Assembly: GCF_004375085.3 (NCBI RefSeq)
Contig: NZ_SNAQ03000007.1
Coordinates: 124,001-188,000 of the forward strand
Direction of reading: 5' to 3'
Source: Lewinella sp. W8
Lineage (GTDB): Bacteria; Bacteroidota; Bacteroidia; Chitinophagales; Saprospiraceae
Length of the DNA stretch: 64,000 nucleotides
In this document: positions 8,495-17,508 of the stretch, one piece after another
How positions within the stretch are numbered: the stretch's first letter is position 1
Layout: every line of letters begins with the position of its first letter
The notes under the pieces: model-generated
Databases searched by the model: none
The model's input: the letters and a program-made list of their open reading frames with translations, nothing else
What the model was told of the DNA's origin: nothing
Program-made: the position numbers and the translations under genes

Positions 8495-11400
8495 ATGAAA
8501 CAAATGCTCCGTTGGCTTGCCCCTTATGTGCTCGTGCTCCTGGGGACTCAGCTTTCCGCTCAGTGTAACATTATTCCCGAGATCACCGCAATGCGTTGTG
8601 CCGACGGCGGCTCGGCATACTTCGTGGACGTATGGGGCCAGGGGACGGGAGACAGCAGCTGGTTCAGCCCGGAGTTTAACCAGTCGGGCCTTTACGGTGA
8701 TACGGTAACGTTTGGCCCCGTCATGGGCAGCGACGATTTTTTTGCGCGCATCATCGACGAGTCCAACCGGAACTGCGCCCGTTCGGTTTCGGCCGGGGCC
8801 ATCGGCTGCGCGCAAGACAGCTGTGCGAACATCTTCGTGGAGGCCTTTGGGGAATCGACTGGTCAGCTCTGTGAGCAGGTGCTCCCCGTAAGGGTGACCA
8901 TTGAGTTTGCCCGACTTCCGGCTACCGTGGTGGTCGTCGGAGCACTGGGCGGTGCTCAGCGCATCACCAACGGCAACGAAGCCTACTTTGAGGTGCCGGG
9001 GGGCGGGGAGTACACCGCCTTCGTGGAAGATGCCGTCGGTTGCGTGGCGGAAACCTTCTTTGAGGTGGAACCGGGAACGGATTGCGGGAGCATTGGTGGC
9101 ATTACCTGGTTGGACGAGAACGCCGACGGCATTCGGCAAGCCGGGGAACCCGCCATGGCCAACACCGTCCGTCTTTTTTACGAAGGGGACCTGTGGGTCA
9201 CGGTGCCCAGCACCGGCGCAAATGGCGAATATTTTCTTGAAGGCTTACTTCCCGGAAATTACGTGGTCGAATTCGAGGAGCCGACGAACCCGGCCGGTCC
9301 CTGGCAGCCCACCCTCCGTAATCAGGGCAATGATCCTGACCTGGATAGCGACGCGGACCGTGGGACGCGTCGCGTGGCGCTGGCCGTCGCGGAAGGAGAC
9401 CAATTTACGGGAATCAACGTTGGTTGGGTCCCCCAGAACTGTATCGTACAGACCCGATCGGTTGCCGCAACCTGCGCAATGGGCGGCGTGGCCTGGGCGG
9501 AATACACGGGGTCTGGAGAGCTGGACAGCCTGGTCTGGAACACGGGCGAGCGCACCGACACCATTGAAAGCCTCATTCCGGGCATCTATTCCGTGATCGC
9601 CTACTTCTCTGATGGCTGTGTTGCCGACAATGAGGTGGTCGTTGTGCTGGACGACAACAACGGACTGGAAGTCAGTATCGAAGGAGAATTCGGCTGCTCC
9701 CTGAACGAAGCAAATTTCCTGGCGGCGGTGGTCACCGGGGGGAGGGGACCCTACACTTTCGACTGGGGAACCCCCGGACTGGAAGTCTGGAGGGATTCCA
9801 TTTTGCCCAGTGGTCTTTTAGTCCAACAGGGATTCTACGACGTAACGGTCAGCAACAGCGTCGGCTGTGTTGGTTTTGACCGCATCCAGTATCTGCCGGG
9901 GCCCGTTTTGCTGGAGGAGATCAATATCGTGGGGCCGGATAGGTTTCCCTGCGATCAGGATTCTATCGTCCTCTCCGTCGATAGCATCCCGACGGGCTAC
10001 ACGATCTCCTGGTTTGACGAACGGGGGGAAACCTACCGGGGCGATAGTATCACCGTTGGGAGAGACGGAACGTATTTCGTGCAGGCCAGCCCGGAAAACG
10101 ACTCTCTGTGTTTGTTGCAGGATGACTTTTTGGTGCTTGACCCGCGTTTGGACGGTGGCTTCACCTTTGACTTTGAACGAGAATCCTGCGGGGAAGTCAC
10201 CTGCCTCTATCTGGTGCCTAACGAAGTCTTCCGGGTAGCGGCCTTTAACTTTTCCTGGACGGGACCGGACGGGCCCCTCGTTGACTCTTCTTCCGTCATC
10301 TGTGTGGATGCCCCCGGAGAATACTCCGTTGTTGTGTCCAGTGAGTGCGGCATAGATACTTTGTTTTATTTCCTGGATCTGGGAGCAGAGGAATGCCGCC
10401 AGTTAGGGGGAACCCTGTGGCTGGATCAGGCCGGGAATTGCTCCCTGGATCAGGAAGATCTGCCCGTGCCGGGAAGGATGATTGAAATCCGCGAGGTGGA
10501 CGGGGGAGAAAGCTACTTTGCACTCAGTGGCCCGAACGGAGGTTGGTCCACCGAGGTGCCCCTGGGTGAATACGAGGTGTTTCCCATCGTAGCGGGAGAC
10601 AGCCTGGTAGGAAATTGTGATACTGCGATGGTTCAGGTTACCCCGGATAGTCAGCAAGAGCTGGATCTTTTCTTGCCCTCCCTGGGGCCCTGTCCCCGGA
10701 TGACGACCTCCGTCGCCATTCCTTTCCTCCGCCGGTGCTTCCCCAATACGCTATTCGTAGAATACCGCAATGAAGGGACGGCCACGGCCGTAAACCCGGA
10801 GTTAAGGGTGCAACTAGACCATGACCTGATTTTCCTGGACGCCAGCCTGCCGGTGACGCAGAATGGGCAGGAGCTGGTGTTTGTGCTGGATTCACTTCCG
10901 CCCTTTGCCACGGGCGTAGTAGCCATTATGGTGGAGGTAGATTGTTCCGCAATCCTCGGTCAATCCCACTGCGTGGAGGCAACGGCTACCCCAAATTTTC
11001 CCTGTGTCCCGGAGAGCAACTGGTCCGGCGGACTGGTCTCGGTAGCGGGAACGGTCTGTAACGGCGACAGTCTCACTTTCCTGGTGGAGAATATTGGAGA
11101 ATTCCCGCTTTCCGCTCCCCTGAGTTTTGTGGTCGTGGAGGACGGGATTATGATGACGGCGCGTCCGCTCGTCGGTCCCGTTCTGGACGCGAACGGAGTC
11201 TTTGAAGTGAACGTTCCGGCGAACGGCAGTACTTACCAGATCATCGCCGAACAGGAACCCAACGCTCCGGGTGGGCGAGTGGTAAGCGTGTTGGCGGAAG
11301 GCTGCGGAGAAAACAATGCCGGAAGCTTCAGTACGGGCTTTGCCAACATCCTCCCACTACGGAACGGTAACCCTGGCAGCTCGGTCGCCTGCCGGGAAAA

Positions 11401-12118
11401 CGTGGGGGCCTATGACCCCAACGATAAGCGCGGTTTCCCGCTGGGGTGGGACGACAACAATATCGAACCGGGCACCCGGATTGATTACGCCATTCGCTTC
11501 CAGAATACCGGCACGGATACGGCCTTTACGGTAATCATTAGGGATACCATTGGCCCGGAATTAGACCTGGCCAGCCTGCGGCTGGAAGCCGCCAGTCACC
11601 CCTATTCCGCTACGGTCGACAGTAGTCGGGTACTGACCATCACCTTTGAGAACATCCTCCTTCCCGATAGTTCGACCAATCTGGCGGGTAGTCAGGGCGT
11701 AGTCAATTTCTCCATCGACCACGCCAAGGACCTGGAACGGGGTGACCTCATATTTAACCAGGCGGCCATTTACTTTGACTTCAACGAGCCCATCATCACT
11801 AATCGCTCCCGACATCGACTGGCCACCGAGCCCCTGCCCACGAGCATTCTGGAGCATGGGGCACTACTGCAGCCCGTTACCGTATACCCCAATCCGGGAA
11901 GCGGGATGATTCAGCTAAGCAGGGGGCCTAATGGCGTAAGTCATCGGGATCAGGTGCTAATCCTCGACGTCTACGGCCGGGAAGTGGCCCGCAGGGCCTA
12001 CGGCATGCTTGGCTCGGGCTGGGATCTCCGGCAACTAGGGAGAGGGTACTACCTGCTTCTGATCACGGATGGCGCCAATCGCATTGTTGGGCGGACGTCT
12101 TTCGTAATCACGCCTTAG
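8495..12118 (+). CDS. Large secreted multidomain T9SS cargo protein (paralog 2)
   Basis: 1,207 residues, a paralog of the preceding gene with the same domain order. The signal peptide ends at about residue 22 (GTQLSAQ|C). An SdrD-type B domain (GGITWLDENADGIRQAGEP) is followed by SprB-like/Ig-like repeats, a second B-type domain (GGTLWLDQAGNCSLDQED), a DUF11-like part and a GAYDPNDKRG DUF7619-type domain. The C-terminal sorting domain starts at VYPNPGSG and ends in VVGRTSFVITP. The N-terminal half has diverged strongly from paralog 1 while the C-terminal half is close to it (MTTSVAIPFLRRCF vs LTTSVSIPFLRRCF). Its end overlaps the convergent pxpC by 11 bp. Confidence 0.93.
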   Translation: MKQMLRWLAPYVLVLLGTQLSAQCNIIPEITAMRCADGGSAYFVDVWGQGTGDSSWFSPEFNQSGLYGDTVTFGPVMGSDDFFARIIDESNRNCARSVSAGAIGCAQDSCANIFVEAFGESTGQLCEQVLPVRVTIEFARLPATVVVVGALGGAQRITNGNEAYFEVPGGGEYTAFVEDAVGCVAETFFEVEPGTDCGSIGGITWLDENADGIRQAGEPAMANTVRLFYEGDLWVTVPSTGANGEYFLEGLLPGNYVVEFEEPTNPAGPWQPTLRNQGNDPDLDSDADRGTRRVALAVAEGDQFTGINVGWVPQNCIVQTRSVAATCAMGGVAWAEYTGSGELDSLVWNTGERTDTIESLIPGIYSVIAYFSDGCVADNEVVVVLDDNNGLEVSIEGEFGCSLNEANFLAAVVTGGRGPYTFDWGTPGLEVWRDSILPSGLLVQQGFYDVTVSNSVGCVGFDRIQYLPGPVLLEEINIVGPDRFPCDQDSIVLSVDSIPTGYTISWFDERGETYRGDSITVGRDGTYFVQASPENDSLCLLQDDFLVLDPRLDGGFTFDFERESCGEVTCLYLVPNEVFRVAAFNFSWTGPDGPLVDSSSVICVDAPGEYSVVVSSECGIDTLFYFLDLGAEECRQLGGTLWLDQAGNCSLDQEDLPVPGRMIEIREVDGGESYFALSGPNGGWSTEVPLGEYEVFPIVAGDSLVGNCDTAMVQVTPDSQQELDLFLPSLGPCPRMTTSVAIPFLRRCFPNTLFVEYRNEGTATAVNPELRVQLDHDLIFLDASLPVTQNGQELVFVLDSLPPFATGVVAIMVEVDCSAILGQSHCVEATATPNFPCVPESNWSGGLVSVAGTVCNGDSLTFLVENIGEFPLSAPLSFVVVEDGIMMTARPLVGPVLDANGVFEVNVPANGSTYQIIAEQEPNAPGGRVVSVLAEGCGENNAGSFSTGFANILPLRNGNPGSSVACRENVGAYDPNDKRGFPLGWDDNNIEPGTRIDYAIRFQNTGTDTAFTVIIRDTIGPELDLASLRLEAASHPYSATVDSSRVLTITFENILLPDSSTNLAGSQGVVNFSIDHAKDLERGDLIFNQAAIYFDFNEPIITNRSRHRLATEPLPTSILEHGALLQPVTVYPNPGSGMIQLSRGPNGVSHRDQVLILDVYGREVARRAYGMLGSGWDLRQLGRGYYLLLITDGANRIVGRTSFVITP

Positions 12119-12977
12119 CGGGTAAACGGAAGGACAAAAATTCCCCGGGCATCAATTGATTGGCCATCCCCAGATCGGTGGACTGTTGGAGCACCAATGC
12201 TCTCGGATAGCCGCCGATGGTCTGGGCCTCCGGGCCCAGCAGAATGGGGCCGCTGGGCGTCAGTTGAACGGTGCCGGGAAGTACCGGTGAGCTGATCATG
12301 TCGGGCCAGTCGGACCGGTCGGGCGGTTGGGGGTTGAGGAGCCGGATGGCCTGGCGGTTGCTGTCCGGACTGACCGAAAAAGTAGCCGTCGTCAGCCACG
12401 ATTTCCACCGGGCCGGGAGCTCGTGCCATTCCGGCCCGGGCAGGACGCTTAACCGTTGCGGGCCCTGGGGGCGGTGCTGGTGGACGTCGAGGTCCAGCTC
12501 GAAATCCGCTTCGGAATCTGCGGTGATGATGGTCTTCCATCCGGGGTGTGGAGGTAGCTGTCCGGGTAGCCCGGCCTCCACGCTGCCGAGCTGTCGGGCT
12601 ACGTGCCATTTCCCCCGGATGCTCAGGTATCCCCGGCAGCCGGCCCGGGACCGCCCCCCGGTCAGCAGATAGTCTCCGTCCAGATAAATGGTCGTGTAGT
12701 AGTCGGCGAGTTGCCCGTTGAGGCGCCAGTTCATTTCTGCCCCCGTAATGACCATTTGCCCCTTGCCACTCAAAATCCATTCTCCGCCGAGCAGGGTGGT
12801 CTCGAGGCAAACCGAATGTCGTGGTCGGTGGAGCAGTTGATTGGCGGCCAGAAACGCTGCCGGGTCCGCGGCGCCGCCGGTGGGAACGCCCAGGGCCCGC
12901 CGGCCCGGGCGGCCACCGTCAACGAGGAAGGCGCCTCCTCCCGGTCGGATGCATTCGATGTTCAGCGTGTCGGCCAT
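12108..12977 (-). CDS. pxpC: 5-oxoprolinase subunit C (biotin-dependent carboxyltransferase family, KipA-like)
   Basis: 289 residues. With PxpB and PxpA this family forms the ATP-dependent bacterial 5-oxoprolinase that opens pyroglutamate to glutamate. The opening RPGGGAFLVDGGRPGRRALGVPTGGAADPAAF matches the conserved family start (here shown only as family resemblance: GRPGRRALGVPTGGAADP), and GPILLGPEAQTIGGYPRA is the usual C-terminal signature. Its start lies inside the 3' end of pxpB (16-bp overlap), the normal gene order. The usual third partner, pxpA, is not in this window. Confidence 0.9.
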   Translation of the reverse strand: MADTLNIECIRPGGGAFLVDGGRPGRRALGVPTGGAADPAAFLAANQLLHRPRHSVCLETTLLGGEWILSGKGQMVITGAEMNWRLNGQLADYYTTIYLDGDYLLTGGRSRAGCRGYLSIRGKWHVARQLGSVEAGLPGQLPPHPGWKTIITADSEADFELDLDVHQHRPQGPQRLSVLPGPEWHELPARWKSWLTTATFSVSPDSNRQAIRLLNPQPPDRSDWPDMISSPVLPGTVQLTPSGPILLGPEAQTIGGYPRALVLQQSTDLGMANQLMPGEFLSFRLPAKA

Positions 12978-13657
12978 TCCCGAAGCGGTTTTTGGTGAAG
13001 TTCGTGGTAGGTTTCCAGGTCAACGGAGAAAAATTTTACCCGGTCGCCCGCCCGCAGCCGGATGGGGTCAGTGCCGGTGCGGATCATGGCTACGGGGCAG
13101 CGCCCGATCAGTTGCCATCCCCCGGGGCTCCCCGTGGGGTAGACGCCGGTTTGCCGGCCGGCAAGTCCGACGGAACCCGCGGGTACGGCGCGTCGGGGAT
13201 TCGACTTGCGCGAGATTTGGAGCCGTTCGTCCGTTGTGCCCAGAAAACCGAAGCCCGGAAGAAAGCCGAGCTGGTAGACCAGGTAAGTCGGTCGAGTGTG
13301 GAGATCCACCACCTGAGCGGCCGTCAGGTCCAGGGTCTCGGTCACGTGGGGGAGGTCCGGTGCTACCTCCGGGTCGTAACATACCGGAAGCTCATGCAGG
13401 ACGCCCGGAGGAATCTCATCGGGAGTGAGTTGCAGCGCATAGATGGCCTCCCGGAGTTGGTAGGCGGTGATTTTGGGGGGAAGGAAGCGTACCAGCAGGG
13501 AGGCGTAGGCGGGAATGCATTCCGCGACCCCCGGATTTTGACCGATCGCCCGGGCGTAGCGGTGCACGCTCTGATTGATCATCGGGTCAATCCGGGCTTC
13601 CCACTCCAGCAGCAGGGCGGAAGAACCGTAGGTACGAATGGATCTTGGCAACCGCAT
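12962..13657 (-). CDS. pxpB: 5-oxoprolinase subunit B (KipI-like)
   Basis: 231 residues. Typical family features are the N-terminal GSSALLLEWEARIDPMINQ segment, the central ALQLTPDEIPPG region, the signature YLVYQLGFLPGFGFLG and the C-terminal GGWQLIGRCPVAM. It partners PxpC in pyroglutamate cleavage. Older names (KipI, allophanate hydrolase subunit 1) come from homologs; a sporulation role is irrelevant here. The ATG shares its A with the TAA of the upstream glycosyltransferase gene, so the three genes are almost certainly co-transcribed and translationally coupled. Confidence 0.9.
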   Translation of the reverse strand: MRLPRSIRTYGSSALLLEWEARIDPMINQSVHRYARAIGQNPGVAECIPAYASLLVRFLPPKITAYQLREAIYALQLTPDEIPPGVLHELPVCYDPEVAPDLPHVTETLDLTAAQVVDLHTRPTYLVYQLGFLPGFGFLGTTDERLQISRKSNPRRAVPAGSVGLAGRQTGVYPTGSPGGWQLIGRCPVAMIRTGTDPIRLRAGDRVKFFSVDLETYHELHQKPLREWPTR

Positions 13658-14790
13658 TAGGGAAAGCTTTGCTGATAGATGGATTCCAATAAATCCTGGG
13701 TGTATCGGAGGCCAAACCTGGCGAGCGCCAGTTGACGGATGGCCTTTCGTTGGGCCAAATTAGGGATTGGCGCATTGCCAAGGGCGACAAATCGGTGTGA
13801 AATCTCGGCGGGCGAATCAGTAATCGATTCACCCATCAGTGCGTCGTGAAGGATATCCTGCGGCCCACCCGCCCGGGTCGCGAGGCAGTAGAGCCCGGAA
13901 AGCAGGGCCTCGACCAGCACGACACTCTGGGTTTCGTAGCGGGAGGTGAGGATGAAATAGTCCGAGTTGCGCATCAGCTGCGCGATTTCTTCCCTCGGGT
14001 GGGGGCCGGAGAGGGTAATAATGCCTGGCGGCAGGTGCCGGGCTTGTACCAGTTCGTGCAGTGCTTCCCGGTTGCCATCGGTAGCCAGGTGCAGCCGGAG
14101 TCGGGGAGCACGTTCGTAGGCCCTGGCGAAAGCCTCCAGGAGCAGTTCCGGCCGCTTGTTGGCGGTGGCGTCGGAGACGTGCAGCAGGACCACGGATTCC
14201 CGGTTGGGGTCCGGCGCCAGGGGCCGGAAAATACCGTCATCCACCACGTTGGGCACCACCCGGTAGTTGCCCGGGAACCCCCGGGCCCGCATGGCCGCGG
14301 CCAGGGAGGGGGAAACCGGGAGCATCGCGGCGGCCCCGGCCGCCGCCCGGCGGGCGAGGTAGCGATCCGGCCAGCGCGTCCAGTGTGCCGGCCGCAGATA
14401 CCTGCTGGAATGTTCGGAAACCACGAAAGGAATCCCCAACCGTCGGGCCAGCCTACTGGCCACAATGCCACCGTCGATGAGGACGTGGGCGTGAATCAGT
14501 TGTGGTTCAATGAGGAGGAGGCTCAGCGCCCGCTTCCAGGCCCGTTGCCGTCCCCAAAGACGTTGCACCCGCGCTCCGTCGCCCCCGTAATATACCGTAA
14601 CCACCCGTCCGTAGGCCTCGTTGCGAACGTGCTCTTCCAGCGTACCTCCCGGAAGGTCGGAGTCCGCCTCCACGTGCAACACCTCCACCTCGTACCGTTG
14701 GGCAACCAGTTCCGCAAACCGCTCCACGAAGTTCCCGTGGTGTGGGGAAGTGCGATTGGGATACCAGGGCGTGACGAAAAGAATGCGCAT
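13657..14790 (-). CDS. Glycosyltransferase family 4
   Basis: 377 residues starting MRILFVTPWYPNRTSPHHGN. It has the GT-B two-domain layout. The N-terminal acceptor domain contains HAHVLIDGGIVA and FVVSEHSSRYL. The C-terminal nucleotide-sugar domain contains LLHVSDATANKRPELLLEAF and the E-x7-E-like ETQSVVLVEALLSGL. It probably transfers a sugar from NDP-sugar to a glycan or lipid at the inner membrane. A longer frame reaches 14910, but the start at 14788-14790 is preferred: it gives the canonical GT4 N-terminus and lies just after a TACATTTA box (14797-14804). It is the first gene of the operon with pxpB and pxpC, an unexpected partnership. Confidence 0.9.
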   Translation of the reverse strand: MRILFVTPWYPNRTSPHHGNFVERFAELVAQRYEVEVLHVEADSDLPGGTLEEHVRNEAYGRVVTVYYGGDGARVQRLWGRQRAWKRALSLLLIEPQLIHAHVLIDGGIVASRLARRLGIPFVVSEHSSRYLRPAHWTRWPDRYLARRAAAGAAAMLPVSPSLAAAMRARGFPGNYRVVPNVVDDGIFRPLAPDPNRESVVLLHVSDATANKRPELLLEAFARAYERAPRLRLHLATDGNREALHELVQARHLPPGIITLSGPHPREEIAQLMRNSDYFILTSRYETQSVVLVEALLSGLYCLATRAGGPQDILHDALMGESITDSPAEISHRFVALGNAPIPNLAQRKAIRQLALARFGLRYTQDLLESIYQQSFP

Positions 14791-14796
14791 GAACCG

Positions 14797-14804
14797 TAAA
14801 TGTA
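14797..14804 (-). promoter_or_regulatory. -7 box for the glycosyltransferase operon
   Basis: On the minus strand this reads TACATTTA, 6 nt upstream of the ATG at 14790. It supports the short start and suggests a near-leaderless mRNA. Confidence 0.6.
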
Positions 14805-14870
14805 GGTGGAAAAGCTTATCCCCGTATGCTTTGCGGCGGGAGCGTATCCGGAAATCAATCCTGCAGGCTT

Positions 14871-14878
14871 TACCTTTG
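14871..14878 (+). promoter_or_regulatory. -7 box for the GH16 gene
   Basis: TACCTTTG is a perfect TAnnTTTG match, 43 nt upstream of the GH16 ATG. It lies inside the divergent intergenic region shared with the glycosyltransferase. Confidence 0.65.
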
Positions 14879-14921
14879 GGGCGCTTTATTTCAATCCCCT
14901 GATTAATCAAGCCGTAATCTT

Positions 14922-15794
14922 ATGTTTAAATCCGCTTTTTACCCCTTGCTTTTACTGCCCCTGTTGATGCTTTCCTGCCAGGATGATGGTCCTGCGGGCA
15001 CCACTTCCCCCGCCTCATCCGGGAACTCCGGACCCGTAACGGACAGTGAAGGCGTGCCCGAGGGGTATGCGCTGGTCTGGAACGAAGAGTTTGACTACGA
15101 AGGCTTACCGGACACCAGCATCTGGGGCTATCAGGTAGGTGGTTTTGGCTGGACGGCCAAAGAACTGCAGCACTACAAAGATGCCGACCCCGACAACGTC
15201 AGCGTAGGCAATGGTCATCTGACCATCACCGCTTTGCAGGAAGACTACCAGGGAAATAAATTTACCAGCACCCGCCTGGTGTCCAAGGGGAAGGCCGACT
15301 TTGACCAGGGCTATTTTGAAATTCGCGCACAGTTCCCCAAGGGTAACGGGCTGCGTTCTGCTTTCTGGATGGTGGGCGATACCGTGAGTAAGATGGGGTG
15401 GCCCAATGCCGGAGAAATTGATCTGGTCGAACATTACGGGCAGTTTCCCAACGTCATTAACGCGGCGGTACAAACCCAGGATGCTTTTTGGGCCAAGCAG
15501 GGAAAGGGACAGTTGGGAGGTTCCACCACCCTGGAAGGTGTAGAGGAGGACTTCCACGTTTATGGCTGTCTCTGGACGGATGATGCACTGACCTTTTCCG
15601 TGGACGGAAACCCATACTGGACCTACACCCGCGACTACGCCCGGGAGACCATGGGCTGGCCTTTTCAGTGGCCCTTCTACATGGTAGCGACGCTGTCCGT
15701 CGGCGGTATTCGCGGGCCGATCGGCAAATACGATGCGGGCGCCTTCCCGGCGGAGTATAAGATCGACTACGTGCGGGTATACCAAAAGGAGTAA
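14922..15794 (+). CDS. Glycoside hydrolase family 16 lipoprotein
   Basis: 290 residues. A lipoprotein signal ends in LLMLS|C19, followed by a Ser/Thr/Gly linker to about residue 45. The rest is a GH16 beta-jelly-roll. WNEEFDYEG opens the domain and GEIDLVEHYG carries the catalytic set E165-x-D167-x-x-E170 (nucleophile, helper, acid/base). WTDDALTFSVDGNPYWTY and the final YKIDYVRVYQKE are typical. The six-residue EIDLVE arrangement is the beta-bulge type found in laminarinases and some agarases; exact substrate unknown, but a beta-glucan or algal polysaccharide is plausible. It acts at the cell envelope. The 3' end overlaps the convergent gene by 28 bp. Confidence 0.93.
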   Translation: MFKSAFYPLLLLPLLMLSCQDDGPAGTTSPASSGNSGPVTDSEGVPEGYALVWNEEFDYEGLPDTSIWGYQVGGFGWTAKELQHYKDADPDNVSVGNGHLTITALQEDYQGNKFTSTRLVSKGKADFDQGYFEIRAQFPKGNGLRSAFWMVGDTVSKMGWPNAGEIDLVEHYGQFPNVINAAVQTQDAFWAKQGKGQLGGSTTLEGVEEDFHVYGCLWTDDALTFSVDGNPYWTYTRDYARETMGWPFQWPFYMVATLSVGGIRGPIGKYDAGAFPAEYKIDYVRVYQKE

Positions 15795-16195
15795 CTGATC
15801 CAGAGGGCTTTTGCCGTCCAGAGAATAGTCCTTGGCCAGTTGATCCGGATCAGGGCTTCAATGACCGCTGGTTCCCGGTGCGTACTCAGACTATCGTGTA
15901 GCGGGATGGCCTTCAGGAAGGTGATGCCCCAGATCAGGAGCACCATGAACAATGGGACGGCCCACTGCCAGTCGAAGCCGGTTTTGTAGGCCAGGTAGGC
16001 ACTCAGTCCGATTTCCAGGAGCATCAGCGGCATGACGATCATGGTGATGCTGGAAGTGTGGTGGGGGTGGAACTCCGAAAAATCCGGAACGTAGCGAAAA
16101 GCAGGGTAGTGGACGAGCTGAATCGTCCAGATAAGTCCGAAGAGGGCCCAACTACTGGCCAGGCTCAGCAACCATTCTAGGGCGGATATTGACAC
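15767..16195 (-). CDS. Four-helix membrane protein
   Basis: 142 residues if started at GTG 16193-16195 (VSISALEWLLSL). An open frame continues upstream to 16270 but adds a low-quality polar stretch that runs into the divergent MFS promoter. Four membrane segments are evident: WLLSLASSWALFGLIWTIQL, MIVMPLMLLEIGLSAYLA, WAVPLFMVLLIWGITFL and ILWTAKALWISYSF. The loop LVHYPAFRYVP followed by FHPHHTSSI is His/Tyr-rich and likely conserved in relatives. Function unknown. It overlaps the GH16 3' end by 28 bp. Confidence 0.75.
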   Translation of the reverse strand: MSISALEWLLSLASSWALFGLIWTIQLVHYPAFRYVPDFSEFHPHHTSSITMIVMPLMLLEIGLSAYLAYKTGFDWQWAVPLFMVLLIWGITFLKAIPLHDSLSTHREPAVIEALIRINWPRTILWTAKALWISYSFWYTRT

Positions 16196-16272
16196 GGGAA
16201 TGGGAGGTTGGTAATTGTAAACCCACAAGATATTGCATCCGGGCCGATGGCCCGGCCCCGGTACCCCCAATC

Positions 16273-16280
16273 TATCTTTG
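16273..16280 (+). promoter_or_regulatory. -7 box directly before the MFS start
   Basis: TATCTTTG ends only 4 nt before the ATG at 16285. Transcription would begin at or very near the start codon, so the mRNA is probably leaderless. It fixes the MFS start. Confidence 0.75.
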
Positions 16281-16284
16281 CGCC

Positions 16285-17502
16285 ATGACCACCGCTCAAC
16301 TGAAACTTGCCCGTATTGCCGTTGCGTTGATTTTTGCGCTCAACGGATTATTGTACGCCAACTGGACCAGCCGCCTGCCCCGCCTCCAGGAAATCTACGG
16401 CATCGATAACGGGAAAACGGGTTTCGCCCTTACCTGCCTGGCCATCGGTGCCCTGGTGGGGATGCCCCTGACCGGCGTGTTGATCGTTCGCTACGGCAGC
16501 CGCATGCTGACGTCGGTGGCCATCATCATGGTGGCGGTCATTATGCCCTTCATGGCGTTCATGCCGTCCTACTTCGGGCTCCTGCTGGTCATGCCCATGT
16601 TCGGGCTCTTTACCGGAATGGTGGACATTGCCATGAACGCCCAGGCCATCGTGATCGAAGAGGGGATGAAAAAACCCCTGATGTCTTCCTTTCACGCCTA
16701 TTTCTCGGTGGGAATGTTCGTCGGGGCGGGAATTGCGGCGGGGCTAATTGCCCTGGGGCTGGATGCGGGGCCGCATCTGCTGACCGTCTCCGGAGCGAGT
16801 CTGCTGATCAGCCTCTGGTGCGTGCGGCAATTGCTTCCCGACGCTCCGGTGGAAACGAATACGGAGGGAAAGAAGGTGCGGAAGTTCAGCCTGACGATTA
16901 TTTACCTTGGCGCGGCCGCCTTTTGCTGTATGCTGGCCGAAGGGTCAATGGCGGACTGGACGCCCCTGTACATGATTAAGGTAACGATGAGTCCGGAAAG
17001 CTTTGGTCCCATCGGCCAGGCGGCCTACAGTGGTGCGATGGTCCTGGGCCGATTCCTGGGGGACTGGCTGCGCGCCCGGTTGGGGGCGGCGGCCCTCATT
17101 CGGGGAGGTGCCATATCCGCCATGACGGGGCTGGCCATCGCCATCTTCTTTCCGGCGCCCTTTACGGCCATCATCGGCTTTGCGCTGGTGGGGCTGGGGC
17201 TGGCGAATATCGTGCCCATCGTGTACAGCATCTCGGGTAAGATTCCCGGCCTGCCGGCCGGGGTGGGCATTTCTTCGGTCAGTACCCTGGGATACTCCGG
17301 ATTCCTGGTCGGGCCGCCCATCATCGGGTACATTGCCGACTACCAGAATGCCCTGCTGGCCTCCGGCGGCAGTTGGTTGCCCGGCGTCCTGGGGCTGCGG
17401 GTCGGGCTCGGGTTTGTGCTGTTCCTCATGGTGCTGCTGTTGATCCTGGCACTCTTCGTACTCAAATTTGAGGACCCGCAGAAGCGTAAAATTGAAGGCT
17501 GA
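16285..17502 (+). CDS. MFS transporter
   Basis: 405 residues with about 12 hydrophobic segments. After TM1 it has the LLYANWTSRLPRLQEIYG segment typical of the YbjJ-like branch of the major facilitator superfamily. GALVGMPLTGVLIVRYGSR is the loop 2-3 motif A region. The central hydrophilic loop is at about 190-205. Substrate unknown; relatives are annotated as sugar or drug exporters without strong evidence. The start at 16285 is chosen because the -7 box TATCTTTG ends 4 nt upstream. The frame is open further up, but that stretch is not hydrophobic and crosses the promoter. Confidence 0.9.
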   Translation: MTTAQLKLARIAVALIFALNGLLYANWTSRLPRLQEIYGIDNGKTGFALTCLAIGALVGMPLTGVLIVRYGSRMLTSVAIIMVAVIMPFMAFMPSYFGLLLVMPMFGLFTGMVDIAMNAQAIVIEEGMKKPLMSSFHAYFSVGMFVGAGIAAGLIALGLDAGPHLLTVSGASLLISLWCVRQLLPDAPVETNTEGKKVRKFSLTIIYLGAAAFCCMLAEGSMADWTPLYMIKVTMSPESFGPIGQAAYSGAMVLGRFLGDWLRARLGAAALIRGGAISAMTGLAIAIFFPAPFTAIIGFALVGLGLANIVPIVYSISGKIPGLPAGVGISSVSTLGYSGFLVGPPIIGYIADYQNALLASGGSWLPGVLGLRVGLGFVLFLMVLLLILALFVLKFEDPQKRKIEG

Positions 17503-17508
17503 GGAATA

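Noticed and set aside
12108-13657. KipI/KipA sporulation-kinase regulators
   Set aside because: Homology is to the 5-oxoprolinase subunits; a Bacteroidota has no sporulation kinase for them to inhibit.
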